Position numbers and translations under genes: made by a program. Shown in pieces: positions 31,504 to 40,767 of a stretch of 48,175 bases of DNA. Source of the stretch: Gemmatimonadota bacterium (GTDB lineage: Bacteria > Gemmatimonadota > Gemmatimonadetes > Longimicrobiales > Gaopeijiaceae); the NCBI GenBank assembly GCA_028874905.1, contig JAPPGZ010000103.1, positions 1 through 48,175 on the forward strand, in the 5' to 3' direction. Under the pieces are notes generated by a model. It saw nothing but the letters and a program-made list of their open reading frames with translations. It had not been told where the DNA came from and searched no databases. Within the stretch, counting starts at the first letter, position 1; each line of letters begins with the position of its first letter.

Positions 31504-32142
31504 ATGAAGACGGTGGCGATCCTCGCCCAGAAGGGCGGGGTCGGAAAGACGACGCTGGCGGTGCATCTGGCCGTCGCGTCCAGCGTCCATCGGAACACGG
31601 CGCTGATCGATCTGGATCCGCAGGCGAGCGCCACGAGCTGGTCGGACCGCCGGGAAGCCGAGACGCCGGTCGTGCTGTCCGCTCACGCCACGAGGCTTCC
31701 ACAGGAGAAGGCGAGGGTGGAGGAGGCCGGCGGCGAGCTCCTCGTCGTCGACACGGCGCCGCATTCGTCCTCCGCGGCGCTGGCGGCCGCCCGGGCCGCG
31801 GACCTGGTCCTGATCCCATGCCGGCCGGCGATCCTGGACCTTGAGGCGGTGGCCTCGACGCTGTCCCTGGTGCGAACGATCCGTTCGTCCCCTCCGGTGG
31901 TCGTCGTTCTGAACGGAGTGCAGCCGCGCGGCCGCGACGCCGCCGAAGCGGCGGAAGCGGTCGGCAACCTCGGGGTCGACGTGGCTCCCCCCTGGGTGGT
32001 GACCCGGGTGTTGTTCGCGCGGGCGCTGATCACGGGACACGCGGCCGGCGAGCTGCGTCCGCGAGGGAAGGCGGCCCGGGAAATCGAGCGTGTGCACGAG
32101 TTCATGTGTGCACAGTTGAACATGGGAGGTCAGAGAAAATGA
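31504..32142 (+). CDS. parA: ParA-type partition ATPase
   Basis: 212 residues, the small ParA form. The deviant Walker A 'QKGGVGKTTLAVHLA' is at residues 9-23, 'LIDLDPQASATSW' near 37-49, and 'LVVDTAP' near 81-87. No N-terminal HTH is present, as in type Ib ParA proteins, so its partner should be the DNA-binding repressor. The partner is encoded directly downstream with an ATGA overlap and has an RHH fold. The Shine-Dalgarno AGGAGGGG lies at 31493-31500. Confidence 0.92.
   Translation: MKTVAILAQKGGVGKTTLAVHLAVASSVHRNTALIDLDPQASATSWSDRREAETPVVLSAHATRLPQEKARVEEAGGELLVVDTAPHSSSAALAAARAADLVLIPCRPAILDLEAVASTLSLVRTIRSSPPVVVVLNGVQPRGRDAAEAAEAVGNLGVDVAPPWVVTRVLFARALITGHAAGELRPRGKAAREIERVHEFMCAQLNMGGQRK
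32093..32120 (+). promoter_or_regulatory. Degenerate octad repeats inside the parA 3' end
   Basis: TGCA occurs at 32093 and 32109, 16 bp apart, with degenerate partners TTCA at 32101 and TGAA at 32117, the same 8-bp phase as in the two better arrays. It lies just upstream of the RHH gene start (32139), within parA codons. Confidence 0.45.
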
Positions 32143-32387
32143 GCAACCGATTCGCGCAGGCCTTGGGAAAGAAGCCGTCGCCGCAGCAGCAGCAGGCGCC
32201 CGCGAAATCGAGCAAGAAGCGCGGGAAGCACATCGGAGGGTATTTTACTCCGGAGGTGTCGCGTCAGCTGCGTCAGGTGGCGCTCGACGAGAACAGTTCG
32301 GTGCAAGCTCTCCTGGGCGAAGCCCTGGACCTGCTGTTCGAGAGCCGGCGGCTGCCGGCGATCGCGGGGCGGCTCAAAGCGGGCTGA
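32139..32387 (+). CDS. parB: Ribbon-helix-helix partition partner (ParB/ParG-like)
   Basis: 82 residues from ATG 32139, with GGGAGGT upstream; a longer in-frame start at 32106 is less likely because of the ATGA coupling to parA. A flexible basic, glutamine-rich N-terminus (1-33) is typical of ParA-stimulating tails. It is followed by an RHH domain: strand 'KHIGGYFTP', then 'EVSRQLRQVALDEN' and 'SVQALLGEALDLLFE'. It should bind the octad repeats as dimers, autoregulate the operon and form the segregation complex. Confidence 0.8.
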   Translation: MSNRFAQALGKKPSPQQQQAPAKSSKKRGKHIGGYFTPEVSRQLRQVALDENSSVQALLGEALDLLFESRRLPAIAGRLKAG

Positions 32388-32997
32388 TCCCGAAGTTAGA
32401 ATGGCCGGCGCGCGTCGCGCACGCGGCTGAGAAGGCCTCGGCCGCGACGGCCATCCCGGCACACGCCTTGTTCCCGTTCTTCATTTCATCTCCGATCTTC
32501 CGATGGTCCCCGGCGACGTCCCCGCGCCGCGACTCCGGTTCACCGCCACCTTGCCGCCACGGCCATGCAGCACGCCCGACCTCCCCAACTCCAGCGTACC
32601 CCCGCCGCAGCCGCAGAGGCAAACGTACAAGGGGTCGGCCCGTACCGAAGCCGTCCGGTCCGGACGACCGTGAATACAACCGGTTCCGTAAACCCCTCTT
32701 CCTCCTGGTGGGCGTTCCTCCAGAGTTCTCATGATCCCCAAGCAGGGCGCAAGCGTTGGGGGATGGCGGAACCCGCCGCCGTCGGGACACCGGGTTTGCA
32801 CCTTGCGCTCAATCAGCCGGTGATCGGACCCGTGCCTGCCGTTCGATGCAATGGTGGCCCGCGTATCTGGGCCTGCGCGAACCGCCGTCACCAGACCGCG
32901 TAGAATTTCGGCGGCACCCGTTGCCGCAGTCTTGGGACAGGGGCGTCGGTCCTGGTTGCAGGTCCGATAGCTTCCGGGCATGTGCCCACCCACAGGA
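32388..32997. other. 610-bp stretch without a confident gene, downstream of parAB
   Basis: Several long open frames exist on both strands but none shows a recognisable domain, good ribosome site or usual codon pattern. A 36-codon minus-strand frame (from about 32495, 'MKNGNKACAGMAVAAEAF') is possible but unsupported. Confidence 0.4.
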
Positions 32998-33067
32998 GGG
33001 AGCGCCGATCAGCCCATCCTCCGGATTGTGGCAGGTTGCACGAATGCACACGTGCAAGTGTGCACAC
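32998..33067 (+). promoter_or_regulatory. Second octad array (candidate parS 2)
   Basis: TGCA occurs at 33037, 33045, 33053 and 33061, again exactly 8 bp apart (TTGCACGA, ATGCACAC, GTGCAAGT, GTGCACAC). Upstream GGGAGCGCCGAT and GGATTGTGG match the leader of the first array but are separated by extra bases. No gene starts right after it on the plus strand, which favours a centromere role over promoter control. Confidence 0.72.
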
Positions 33068-33160
33068 GCAACGGTTCCCCTCCCGATTCGCATGTCTTTG
33101 AGTCTGCTCCGGCCTTCGGCGAACTCAAACTACTCCGGCCTTCGTTCGACGATTCGCGTT

Positions 33161-34168
33161 TCACCGACCGGGCGGAAGCCGCCGGTCTCCACGCGCGTTC
33201 GAGGCGCTTCCGCGCCCCGGTTCCGGCGGGCCTCGCCGTACCTGCAGTTCGCGCCCGTGCCATGCCGCCTTGTACCTGAGCTGGCGCAGCACCTCGTCCC
33301 CGACCTCCTCCGCGACGATCGCTCCGGCGGCGCGCACCACGGCCGTCGTGAGCTTGTGGCGGCGGTCGCGGTCGCGGTTCCTGATTCGCCTCGCGACGGT
33401 GCGGAACCGTTCCAGCAGGCGGGCCTTCCGCGCCGAGCCATCCCGGCAGCGGCTCAGGCGGCGCTGCAACCGCCCGAGCCGCCGCCGGTCGGCGTCCGTG
33501 CGTGCATTCCCCCCGGCCTCGCCGACCACGAGGGGCGTGCCGTCCAGTTCCGCGACGATGCCGCCGCCGTCCCGGCGCATCTCGGCGACGGGCACGGCGG
33601 GGGGGACGGGCTCCAGCGGCCCGCACTCGAATACGCAGGACAGCATCCACCGCTCGCCCGCGTCCCGCCACGCGCGTCCCGAGACCAGGCCCCGGACCGC
33701 CCGCCTCTTCGGCCCCGGGAGCCGGAGGCCGGGCAGGTCGCCGCCCCGCCAGCGCATCCAGCCGAACTTCGGAAGGCGGACGCGGTTGGCGTCGAAGCGG
33801 ATAGCGGCGCTGCTCAGGTAGATCCCGGGCGCCCGCCCCTCCGGGCGGAACCTCGGCAGCCCCTGGCCCGGCCTGACCTTCCGGAACCAGTTGCGGAACG
33901 CGGCGTGCACGTCGGCCGCCGTTTGGTAGACCGCGCTCGACGGCAGGTGGCTCCGGTCCGCCCTCCGGCGGCTCCAGTCCTGCGCGGACGCCCGGAACTC
34001 CTTGAAGCGCAGGTGCCGTCCGGTCTCGGAGTACTTCAAGTACGACGCGCCGATCAGGGCGTTCGACAGCTCGCGGAGCTCTCCCCGGCAGCGGGCGAGC
34101 GCGCGCGCTTGGGGCCGGTTGGGGTACAGGCGGCACTGCCACCCGACGTAACGCACCTTTTTGTCCAA
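33161..34168 (-). pseudogene. tnpB: Degenerate TnpB (IS200/IS605 OrfB family)
   Basis: Starts at TTG 34168 ('LDKKVRYVGWQCRLYPNRPQ'). The N-terminal region ('LIGASYLKYSETGRHLRFKE', 'FRNWFRKVRPGQGLPRFR') and the RuvC-II region ('HKLTTAVVRAAGAIVAEEVG') match TnpB. The RuvC-I segment reads 'MRRDGGGIVAELDG' instead of the usual G-I-D-x-G. After 'YKAAWHGRELQV' the expected CxxC zinc finger and the RuvC-III 'D-N-A' segment are missing, replaced by 'RRGPPEPGRGS'. Probably an inactive remnant. No tnpA is nearby. Confidence 0.65.
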
Positions 34169-34240
34169 TGGCGTACCTCTGGCGGGCGTCCGCCCGCGGA
34201 GAATGACCGGCGAAGCGGGATCGGCGGCGAGGAGGGAGGC

Positions 34241-34453
34241 ATGCACGGAAACGGTCACGGACACCATAGGGCCTCGGCCGGGGTTGCGTCCACCCTTCCC
34301 CCCGAAACCGTTCCGGCGGCCGCACCCATGACGCCGCAGCCCCCGGCCGCCGAGTTCAGAAATCCGCACGCCGTTCCAAAATCTGAACGTCCGGACACGC
34401 CAGGACGGCCGCACGGGGAGCGGTGGCCGGTCGTGGCACGGATATTGCTGTGA
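34241..34453 (+). CDS. Small histidine-starting hypothetical protein (doubtful)
   Basis: 70 residues from ATG 34241 behind a very strong GAGGAGGGAGG. It starts 'MHGNGHGHHRASAGVA' and is then proline-rich and disordered. No family recognised. The ribosome site is the only real support. The rest of 34169-34603 holds nothing else I can name. Confidence 0.3.
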   Translation: MHGNGHGHHRASAGVASTLPPETVPAAAPMTPQPPAAEFRNPHAVPKSERPDTPGRPHGERWPVVARILL

Positions 34454-34603
34454 CCGGCATGTTCCACCTATCCCCGTTTCAGCGTTCCCGGCGCGCGGGC
34501 TGCGGCCGGCCCCGGGAGCGAGAATCACCACTGTAGATCGCCCGGTGCCGCCACGAGGGTTGTTCCGGGCACAAGTCCACATCCGCGAAAGGGATGAAAG
34601 ACC

Positions 34604-37600
34604 ATGAGATTCCTGAGGCTACTCGGGGCAGTTGCCCTGCTTGGGGTCCTCGCGTGTGAGGAGGCAACTCCTCCGCCACCGGTCGGCTCGATTGTCGGCC
34701 AGGTGGCAATCGAGGGCACGGGGGTTGACGGTGTATCCGTCAACCTGAGCAACGGCAACTCCACCACCACCTCTGGTGGCGGCAACTACCGCTTCGACAA
34801 TGTCGAGGGCGGTGCGTATACCATCACCATCTCCGGCTACCCGTCGGACGCTACGTTCGACGCAACCTCGGCCGCCGCGACCATCTCGTCGGCAGGCCAA
34901 TCCGTCACCGTCAACTTCACTGGTTCGTACATCCGCACGGCCAGCGTCATGGGCTCGGTGACGGTAGAGAACATGGGACTCGGCGGTGTCACGGTCGCCC
35001 TTTCCGGCGCATCCAGCGCCTCAACCGTGACCGACGGAAGCGGCCAGTACACCTTCACCGGTCTCCGGATGGGCAGCTACTCGGTCGAGATCTCGGGCTT
35101 CGACTCGGACGAGGTCGGCTTCTCGAACACCTCTTCGGCCGTCACGGTCGGGGTGGGCGAGTCCAAGGTCGTCAGCTTCGACGGCACCTACCTCCGCACC
35201 GCCGGCATTCAGGGCCAGGTGGCCGTGGAGGGCGTGGGCCTCGTGGGCGTCACGGTCAGCCTGGCGGGCGGACCCGACGCGGCGGACATGACGACCACGA
35301 CCGACGCGGCGGGGCTGTATTCGTTCGCCAGGCTGCGCGCGGGCGACTACGCGGTCGGCATCTCGGGCTTCAACACCGACGACTACGAGTTCGCGGTGAC
35401 GTCGCAGAACGTGACGATCGCGCTCGGCGAGACGGCCAACCTGCCCTTCGACGGCATCCTGCGGCGCACCTCCGGTGTTGCCGGACGCGTGAGCGTGGGC
35501 GGGATGGGCATCGCAGACGTGACGGTGACCGTGTCGGCCGACGGCATGGACGACGTGACGGCGATGACCGACGCGAGCGGCCAGTACGCGGTCTCGGCGC
35601 TGGCGGCGGGCGACTACACGGTGACGATCTCGGGCTACGACGCGGTCGAGTACATGTTCGAGGACTCGCAGAGCGTGACGCTCGCGATGGACCAGACGAT
35701 GATCGTCAACTTCGAGGGCACGGCGCTGCGGTCGGCGAGCATTACGGTTTCGGTTACGGCCGATGGCGAAGGCGTCGCGGGCGCAGGGGTCACCCTGACC
35801 CAGATCACGGGCGCCACGTCGGGCACGGTGCTCGGCACCCAGGCGACCGGCGCCGACGGCTCGGCCAGCTTCGGTCCGCTGCTCGCGGGCGCGTACCGGG
35901 TCGACATCGAGGTGGACAGCGACGAGATCGACTTCGAGTCGACCGACGCAACAGTCATGGTCGCCACGGCCGAAGCGACCCCGGTGAACTTCGCCGGCAC
36001 GATCAACCGCAGCGGCAGCATCGCGGGTTCCGTCACCGTCGACGGTGAGGGCATGGCGGATGTCGCGGTCATGCTGAGCGGCGGCGGAGACGACGTGGCC
36101 GAAACGAGGATGACCGGCGACGACGGCTCCTACAGCTTCGACAGCCTGCGCAAGGGCGACTACACGGTCAGCATCACGAACCCGGACGAGGACCGGTACG
36201 AGTTCTCCTCGACCTCCGAGAGCGTGAGCCTGGCGGTCGGTCAGCCGCAGAGCGTGAACTTCGCCGGTTCGATGGTCCGCTCGTCCAGCATCTCGGGTAC
36301 GGTGAGCGTCGAGGGCTCGGGCATCCCGGGCGTGACGGTCACGCTGTCGGCCGAAGGCATGGACGACATGACGGACGAGACCGACGCTGCCGGCGGATAC
36401 GCCTTCGGTGGACTGGGAGCGGGGACCTATACGGTCGCGATCACGCTCTCCGAGGACCAGGAGGCCGCCTACAACTTCGAGACGACCGAGATGGACGTGA
36501 CGGTCGGCGACAACGATATCGGGACCGCCAACTTCTCAGGCACGCACGACGCCTCTGCCAGCATCTCCGGCAGGCTGTTCGTCGACGAGGGGACCGCCAA
36601 CGGCATGATGGACGACGGCGAGCATCCGCTTCCGGCAGCCGGCATAGTCGTGGTCCTGGTGGGCCCGGGCGTTGACCAGCAGAGGCCGGGCGTGACGGAT
36701 GAGACCGGTGCGTTCTCGTTCCCGAACCTTGTGCGGGGCACCTACCAGCTGGGGGTGCAGGTCCCGCCGCAGGTTGCGATGGCGATGCCCGACTACGCCT
36801 ACGGCGGACCGGATAACGGCTACGAGATCGACCTCGGCGTGGGCGCGACCGAGACGCAGAACCTGCCGTTCAAGATCACGCACACGACGGTCAACTTCTC
36901 AGTATGGCTGAAGAGCGGCGACGAGACGGGGGACGCGCTTCCGGGCGCCACGGTGACGTTCTACGCGGACATGGATGGCGAGGACAAGATCGCCGAACGC
37001 GAGACCGGCGACGACGGTTATGCGGCGATCCGGTTCGAACGCGCGGACGCAAGCGGCAACATGGCCTACGCGGGCGTCACGGCGCCTGATGGCTTCGATG
37101 TCAGCGGCGACATGCAGATGATCGAGTGGGATCCGCAGAGCACCACGGCCGAGGCGACCAACAGCCAGGACGTCGTGAACCTGAAGGCCGAAGTCAGCTT
37201 CGCCGGTGCGACGATCACGACCGCCATGGGCGGCGGCGAGGCGCTGGCCGGTTGGGGCATCGACGTCACGATGATGGGCGAAGACGGCGAGATGGTCGCG
37301 GTCGAGGGCGCGCCCGAGACGCTTGACGGCGACGGCATGGGCTCGCTCATGATGATGGCCGAGTCGGCGGCTGATCTGCCGATGACCTACTACGTGGCCT
37401 TCGACGCCGACCAGGACGACGAGATGGACGGCGGCGAGAGCTACGAGACGGTCGACGCCGTGATGCACACCCATACCGGACTCTCGGTGGACACCGAGAT
37501 GGACGCGGGTACGATTACCGCGCGCTTCACGACGCAGACGCTGAAGGTGTCCGTCTACCAGGAGATCGACCAGGTGCCCGGCTTCACGGGCAACATCGGC

Positions 37601-40600
37601 ACCGGGGACGTGTCGACCACCTCCGGCGTGGAGATCGAACTCCGCCATGAAACGCCCGCCAACCGGCGCAACACCATCGATCCGGACGTGTGGAGGTGGG
37701 ACATAAGCGGTTCCGACCGCACGGTGTGGATCAGTAGGGGCAACTATACCTTCAAGAACCTCCCGACCGACCTCAACCTCTTCGTGCTGGCAGACGAAAT
37801 CGGTTATGTGGAGATCGTTCCCACCGACAATCTGGCGGCGTATGAAGACGCGGATGTCAATGGGATCGAGGGCAGCGCCTTCGGTTCCGAGGGCGGTTTC
37901 CATCACACGGTCAGCCTCTGCCCGGGCCGGAAGGTAGACCCGACGGGCCAAAATCACGGCGAGTGCGGTTCGTTCGGCTTCGTGCCCACGCACGTGGTCG
38001 CGGCGCACGTGAAGAAGATGATCGTCCGGAAGGACAACGACGACGGCTTCAGGGACGAGCAGGCCATCAATGTGGACGGGGTCGAACTCGGCCTCACGCC
38101 CGTCATGGGCAAGAACATTGCGGGCGAGGCGGATGCGATCACGACCCTCAAGGATGCCGTCAGGTCGACGGGCGAGAGTTCGAGCTCCAGCACCTGGGAC
38201 GACCAGGTCGACGAGAGGCAGGATCTGTACTTCGGCCGCATGGCCGAGGGCGTCTACGGCGTCTCCCTGTCCGACAACTGGTCGGCGGTCGCCGACGGTG
38301 CCGTGGTCGGCAAGGAGTTCCGGCTTGACAAGGATGACGTGATGGGCGTCACCGCCATGCGCGGTGCGGACGGTCCCTTCCGTCCCGCCGACGAGGAGGG
38401 CGTCTACTTCGAGGTGCGGCCCACGACCGGTATACTCTACGGCGTCGTCACGGACGCCGCCGACGACCCCCTCGAGGATGTCGAGGTGACGGTCAACGGC
38501 GTAACCGTGATGACCGACATCGACGGTCGCTACATCGCGCCGGACTTCAGCAAGAGGGCGTCCAACACGGCAAGGATCCGCGACAACCTCACGGTTTCGT
38601 TCTCCAAGGACGGATACGACACCCAGAGCGACGACCCGAGCCGCTCGCGCGCAAGTGTCAGATACCAGATCACAGACGCCGACGGCAGCAAGGACGGTAT
38701 CCCCTTCGAGGCCAACGATCCGATACGGCTCGACATCGAGCTCGCGGAGTCGGCCATGCTGGCGACGGTCACGGGCACGGTCACGGACAAGGACGGCGAT
38801 CCCGTCTCCGGTGTCGACCTCACCGTGGTCAACGAGGACGGCGAGGACGTTCTGTTCAACCGGCAGTGGATCAGCGCGAGCGGCGCGAATTGCACGGTCG
38901 GCGAGATGCACTGCCGGAGGACCGGCGACGACGGTACCTACGAAATGCAGGTCCGGGTCACCGACGACGACGAAGACTACACCATCACGCCGAGCAAGAA
39001 CCGGTACTATTTCGACAACACCGACGAGACCGAGAGGCTCGAAGTCGGCGACGACGAAGACGGTGTGGACTTCGAGGCGCTCCGTCAGAGCAGGATTCGC
39101 GGAGCCGTCAAGGACGCCGACGACAACGGCATCGCGGGCGTAACCGTCACCGCCGAGGCCCAGGGCAGAGACTATAGCGCCAGCGACGAGACCAACGACA
39201 ACGGTCGCTTCACCATCTGGGTCGACGGTGACGAGAGGTACGATGTCTCCGCCATGAAGGACGGCTACAGCTTCACAGATCCGGAAGACGGAGATAACCT
39301 CGGGCTGAGGGTCGATGACGACGAGACGCACGACATCGGTACCTTCACGGCTGCGGCCGTGCCGTCGGACGTCTCCACGCTACGTGGTCTGACCGTGACG
39401 CCGGGAACGCTGGATCCGGCAACATTCGACCCGGCGACAACGACGTACGCGGCCAAGGTGGGATACAACGTCACATCGACGCGGATTGAGGCTGAGGCGA
39501 CCTCCTCGGCCGCCAAGGTCATGATCACGGCCGGCGAGAACGAGGAAATGGGGACCGGTAGCGCCTCGATCGATGTCGAACTCGACGTCGGCATGACCAC
39601 GGTCACCATAGCCGTCGAGTCCGAAGACGAGTCGACGACGACGACCTACACCCTCACGGTGACGCGGGAAGCGAACATGCCAAGCGCCCCGCAGAACCTG
39701 GAGGCCACCTCCCCCTCGAGTGGTGCGGTGACCGTGACCTGGGATCCGCCCAGCAACGCGGCGGGCTTCACCGGGTACGAGACCAGGATCGGAAACGGTG
39801 CATGGACGGACGCCGAAGGGACCGCCACGGGCGGAAGCCTGGAGGTTACCGGCCTGCAGAACGGGCTTGATGAAACGTTCTGGGTGCGCACGGTCACGAC
39901 CGTCGCCGGTACCACCACACCGGGTGATTCGGCATCCATCCAGGCGGCGCCGTGGCCGGTGATCACGACGGTGGCGTTCGCGTCCGCAACCATACGCGAG
40001 AGCGCTGCGGACGAGCCAACAGGTCCTACCGAGACGGACACGACTACCGTGACGATCACGGTGGGCGGAACCGCATTCTCGGACTTCGACGTGATGCTTG
40101 ACTTCACGGATGAGGACCAGGACGACCTGCTGACCTTCAACGGGCGGGCTACCATTCGGAGAGGTCAGACCACGGCTACGATACTCGTGGCGGCGGTCGA
40201 CAACGACGAGGATGCGGGTGCCACCAATCCCACTGTCTTGCTCAATGCGACGATGGTGCCGGCGGAAGCCGCCGAGCGGGATAGTGTCGAGACCAGTCCC
40301 GGCGTGACCATCACGGACGACGACGTGGCACCGACCGCGCCGACGGCTGTGACCTCTACGCAGGTTGGTACGACCAGCACCTTTGAGGTGACGTGGACGT
40401 TCTTGGCCACTCAGTGGGGCACGTCGGATGTGGGACGTAAGTTCCAGTACCGCTTCAAGAACGCTGCCTTCACCGACACGGCTGCGGACAATGCGTTGTG
40501 GACGGATGTGGCAGGCGGAACCAGTGTGCGTGCGGTCAATGTGACACTCGAAGCACCAGCCACCGGCACGGTCACCTACAACATCGAGGTGCGGGCCGTC

Positions 40601-40657
40601 ACCGAAGCGGGTAACGGTGCGGCAGGAGCAACGACTCAAGACCGAGCCGCCAGCTAA
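34604..40657 (+). CDS. Giant multi-domain surface lipoprotein (2017 aa)
   Basis: The signal MRFLRLLGAVALLGVLAC ends in a lipobox-like 'VLAC' (Cys 18). About eight repeats of ~90 residues (27 to ~770) follow, each with 'G-V-V-G-GI--VTV-LSG', 'TD-SG-Y-F--L--GDYTV-ISG' and a closing 'VNFAGT', the pattern of carboxypeptidase-regulatory or SdrD-B-like beta-sandwiches. After a middle region come three more such domains (about 1270-1585), a cadherin-like beta-sandwich (about 1590-1688, 'LRGLTVTPGTLDPATFDPAT'), an FN3 domain (about 1692-1783), a Calx-beta-like domain (about 1785-1909, ending 'TITDDD') and a last FN3-like module. No catalytic motif. A strong terminator follows. Likely an outer-membrane stalk or adhesin. 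Confidence 0.85.
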   Translation: MRFLRLLGAVALLGVLACEEATPPPPVGSIVGQVAIEGTGVDGVSVNLSNGNSTTTSGGGNYRFDNVEGGAYTITISGYPSDATFDATSAAATISSAGQSVTVNFTGSYIRTASVMGSVTVENMGLGGVTVALSGASSASTVTDGSGQYTFTGLRMGSYSVEISGFDSDEVGFSNTSSAVTVGVGESKVVSFDGTYLRTAGIQGQVAVEGVGLVGVTVSLAGGPDAADMTTTTDAAGLYSFARLRAGDYAVGISGFNTDDYEFAVTSQNVTIALGETANLPFDGILRRTSGVAGRVSVGGMGIADVTVTVSADGMDDVTAMTDASGQYAVSALAAGDYTVTISGYDAVEYMFEDSQSVTLAMDQTMIVNFEGTALRSASITVSVTADGEGVAGAGVTLTQITGATSGTVLGTQATGADGSASFGPLLAGAYRVDIEVDSDEIDFESTDATVMVATAEATPVNFAGTINRSGSIAGSVTVDGEGMADVAVMLSGGGDDVAETRMTGDDGSYSFDSLRKGDYTVSITNPDEDRYEFSSTSESVSLAVGQPQSVNFAGSMVRSSSISGTVSVEGSGIPGVTVTLSAEGMDDMTDETDAAGGYAFGGLGAGTYTVAITLSEDQEAAYNFETTEMDVTVGDNDIGTANFSGTHDASASISGRLFVDEGTANGMMDDGEHPLPAAGIVVVLVGPGVDQQRPGVTDETGAFSFPNLVRGTYQLGVQVPPQVAMAMPDYAYGGPDNGYEIDLGVGATETQNLPFKITHTTVNFSVWLKSGDETGDALPGATVTFYADMDGEDKIAERETGDDGYAAIRFERADASGNMAYAGVTAPDGFDVSGDMQMIEWDPQSTTAEATNSQDVVNLKAEVSFAGATITTAMGGGEALAGWGIDVTMMGEDGEMVAVEGAPETLDGDGMGSLMMMAESAADLPMTYYVAFDADQDDEMDGGESYETVDAVMHTHTGLSVDTEMDAGTITARFTTQTLKVSVYQEIDQVPGFTGNIGTGDVSTTSGVEIELRHETPANRRNTIDPDVWRWDISGSDRTVWISRGNYTFKNLPTDLNLFVLADEIGYVEIVPTDNLAAYEDADVNGIEGSAFGSEGGFHHTVSLCPGRKVDPTGQNHGECGSFGFVPTHVVAAHVKKMIVRKDNDDGFRDEQAINVDGVELGLTPVMGKNIAGEADAITTLKDAVRSTGESSSSSTWDDQVDERQDLYFGRMAEGVYGVSLSDNWSAVADGAVVGKEFRLDKDDVMGVTAMRGADGPFRPADEEGVYFEVRPTTGILYGVVTDAADDPLEDVEVTVNGVTVMTDIDGRYIAPDFSKRASNTARIRDNLTVSFSKDGYDTQSDDPSRSRASVRYQITDADGSKDGIPFEANDPIRLDIELAESAMLATVTGTVTDKDGDPVSGVDLTVVNEDGEDVLFNRQWISASGANCTVGEMHCRRTGDDGTYEMQVRVTDDDEDYTITPSKNRYYFDNTDETERLEVGDDEDGVDFEALRQSRIRGAVKDADDNGIAGVTVTAEAQGRDYSASDETNDNGRFTIWVDGDERYDVSAMKDGYSFTDPEDGDNLGLRVDDDETHDIGTFTAAAVPSDVSTLRGLTVTPGTLDPATFDPATTTYAAKVGYNVTSTRIEAEATSSAAKVMITAGENEEMGTGSASIDVELDVGMTTVTIAVESEDESTTTTYTLTVTREANMPSAPQNLEATSPSSGAVTVTWDPPSNAAGFTGYETRIGNGAWTDAEGTATGGSLEVTGLQNGLDETFWVRTVTTVAGTTTPGDSASIQAAPWPVITTVAFASATIRESAADEPTGPTETDTTTVTITVGGTAFSDFDVMLDFTDEDQDDLLTFNGRATIRRGQTTATILVAAVDNDEDAGATNPTVLLNATMVPAEAAERDSVETSPGVTITDDDVAPTAPTAVTSTQVGTTSTFEVTWTFLATQWGTSDVGRKFQYRFKNAAFTDTAADNALWTDVAGGTSVRAVNVTLEAPATGTVTYNIEVRAVTEAGNGAAGATTQDRAAS

Positions 40658-40700
40658 ACCTTCAACCCTGGGAACGTGATCCCAGGCGGCAGTAACAAGC

Positions 40701-40728
40701 GCCCCCGCCCGGTTCGCCGGGCGGGGGC
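40701..40728 (+). terminator. Strong intrinsic-type terminator with UUCG loop
   Basis: GCCCCCGCCCGG (40701-40712) and CCGGGCGGGGGC (40717-40728) form a perfect 12-bp stem closed by a TTCG tetraloop, followed by CAGTTTCTTG. It separates the two giant surface genes, so each has its own transcript. Confidence 0.85.
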
Positions 40729-40767
40729 CAGTTTCTTGCCTTCATTTACCTACAAAAGAGCGGACAG

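Noticed and set aside
32756..34453. 565-codon plus-strand frame across the tnpB region
   Set aside because: Opposite to TnpB homology and of low-complexity composition; only its last 70 codons (from 34241) have a ribosome site and are listed separately with low confidence.
36899..39331. 810-codon minus-strand open frame
   Set aside because: Lies entirely opposite the giant lipoprotein, with compositional bias and no domain; a shadow of the GC-rich plus-strand gene.
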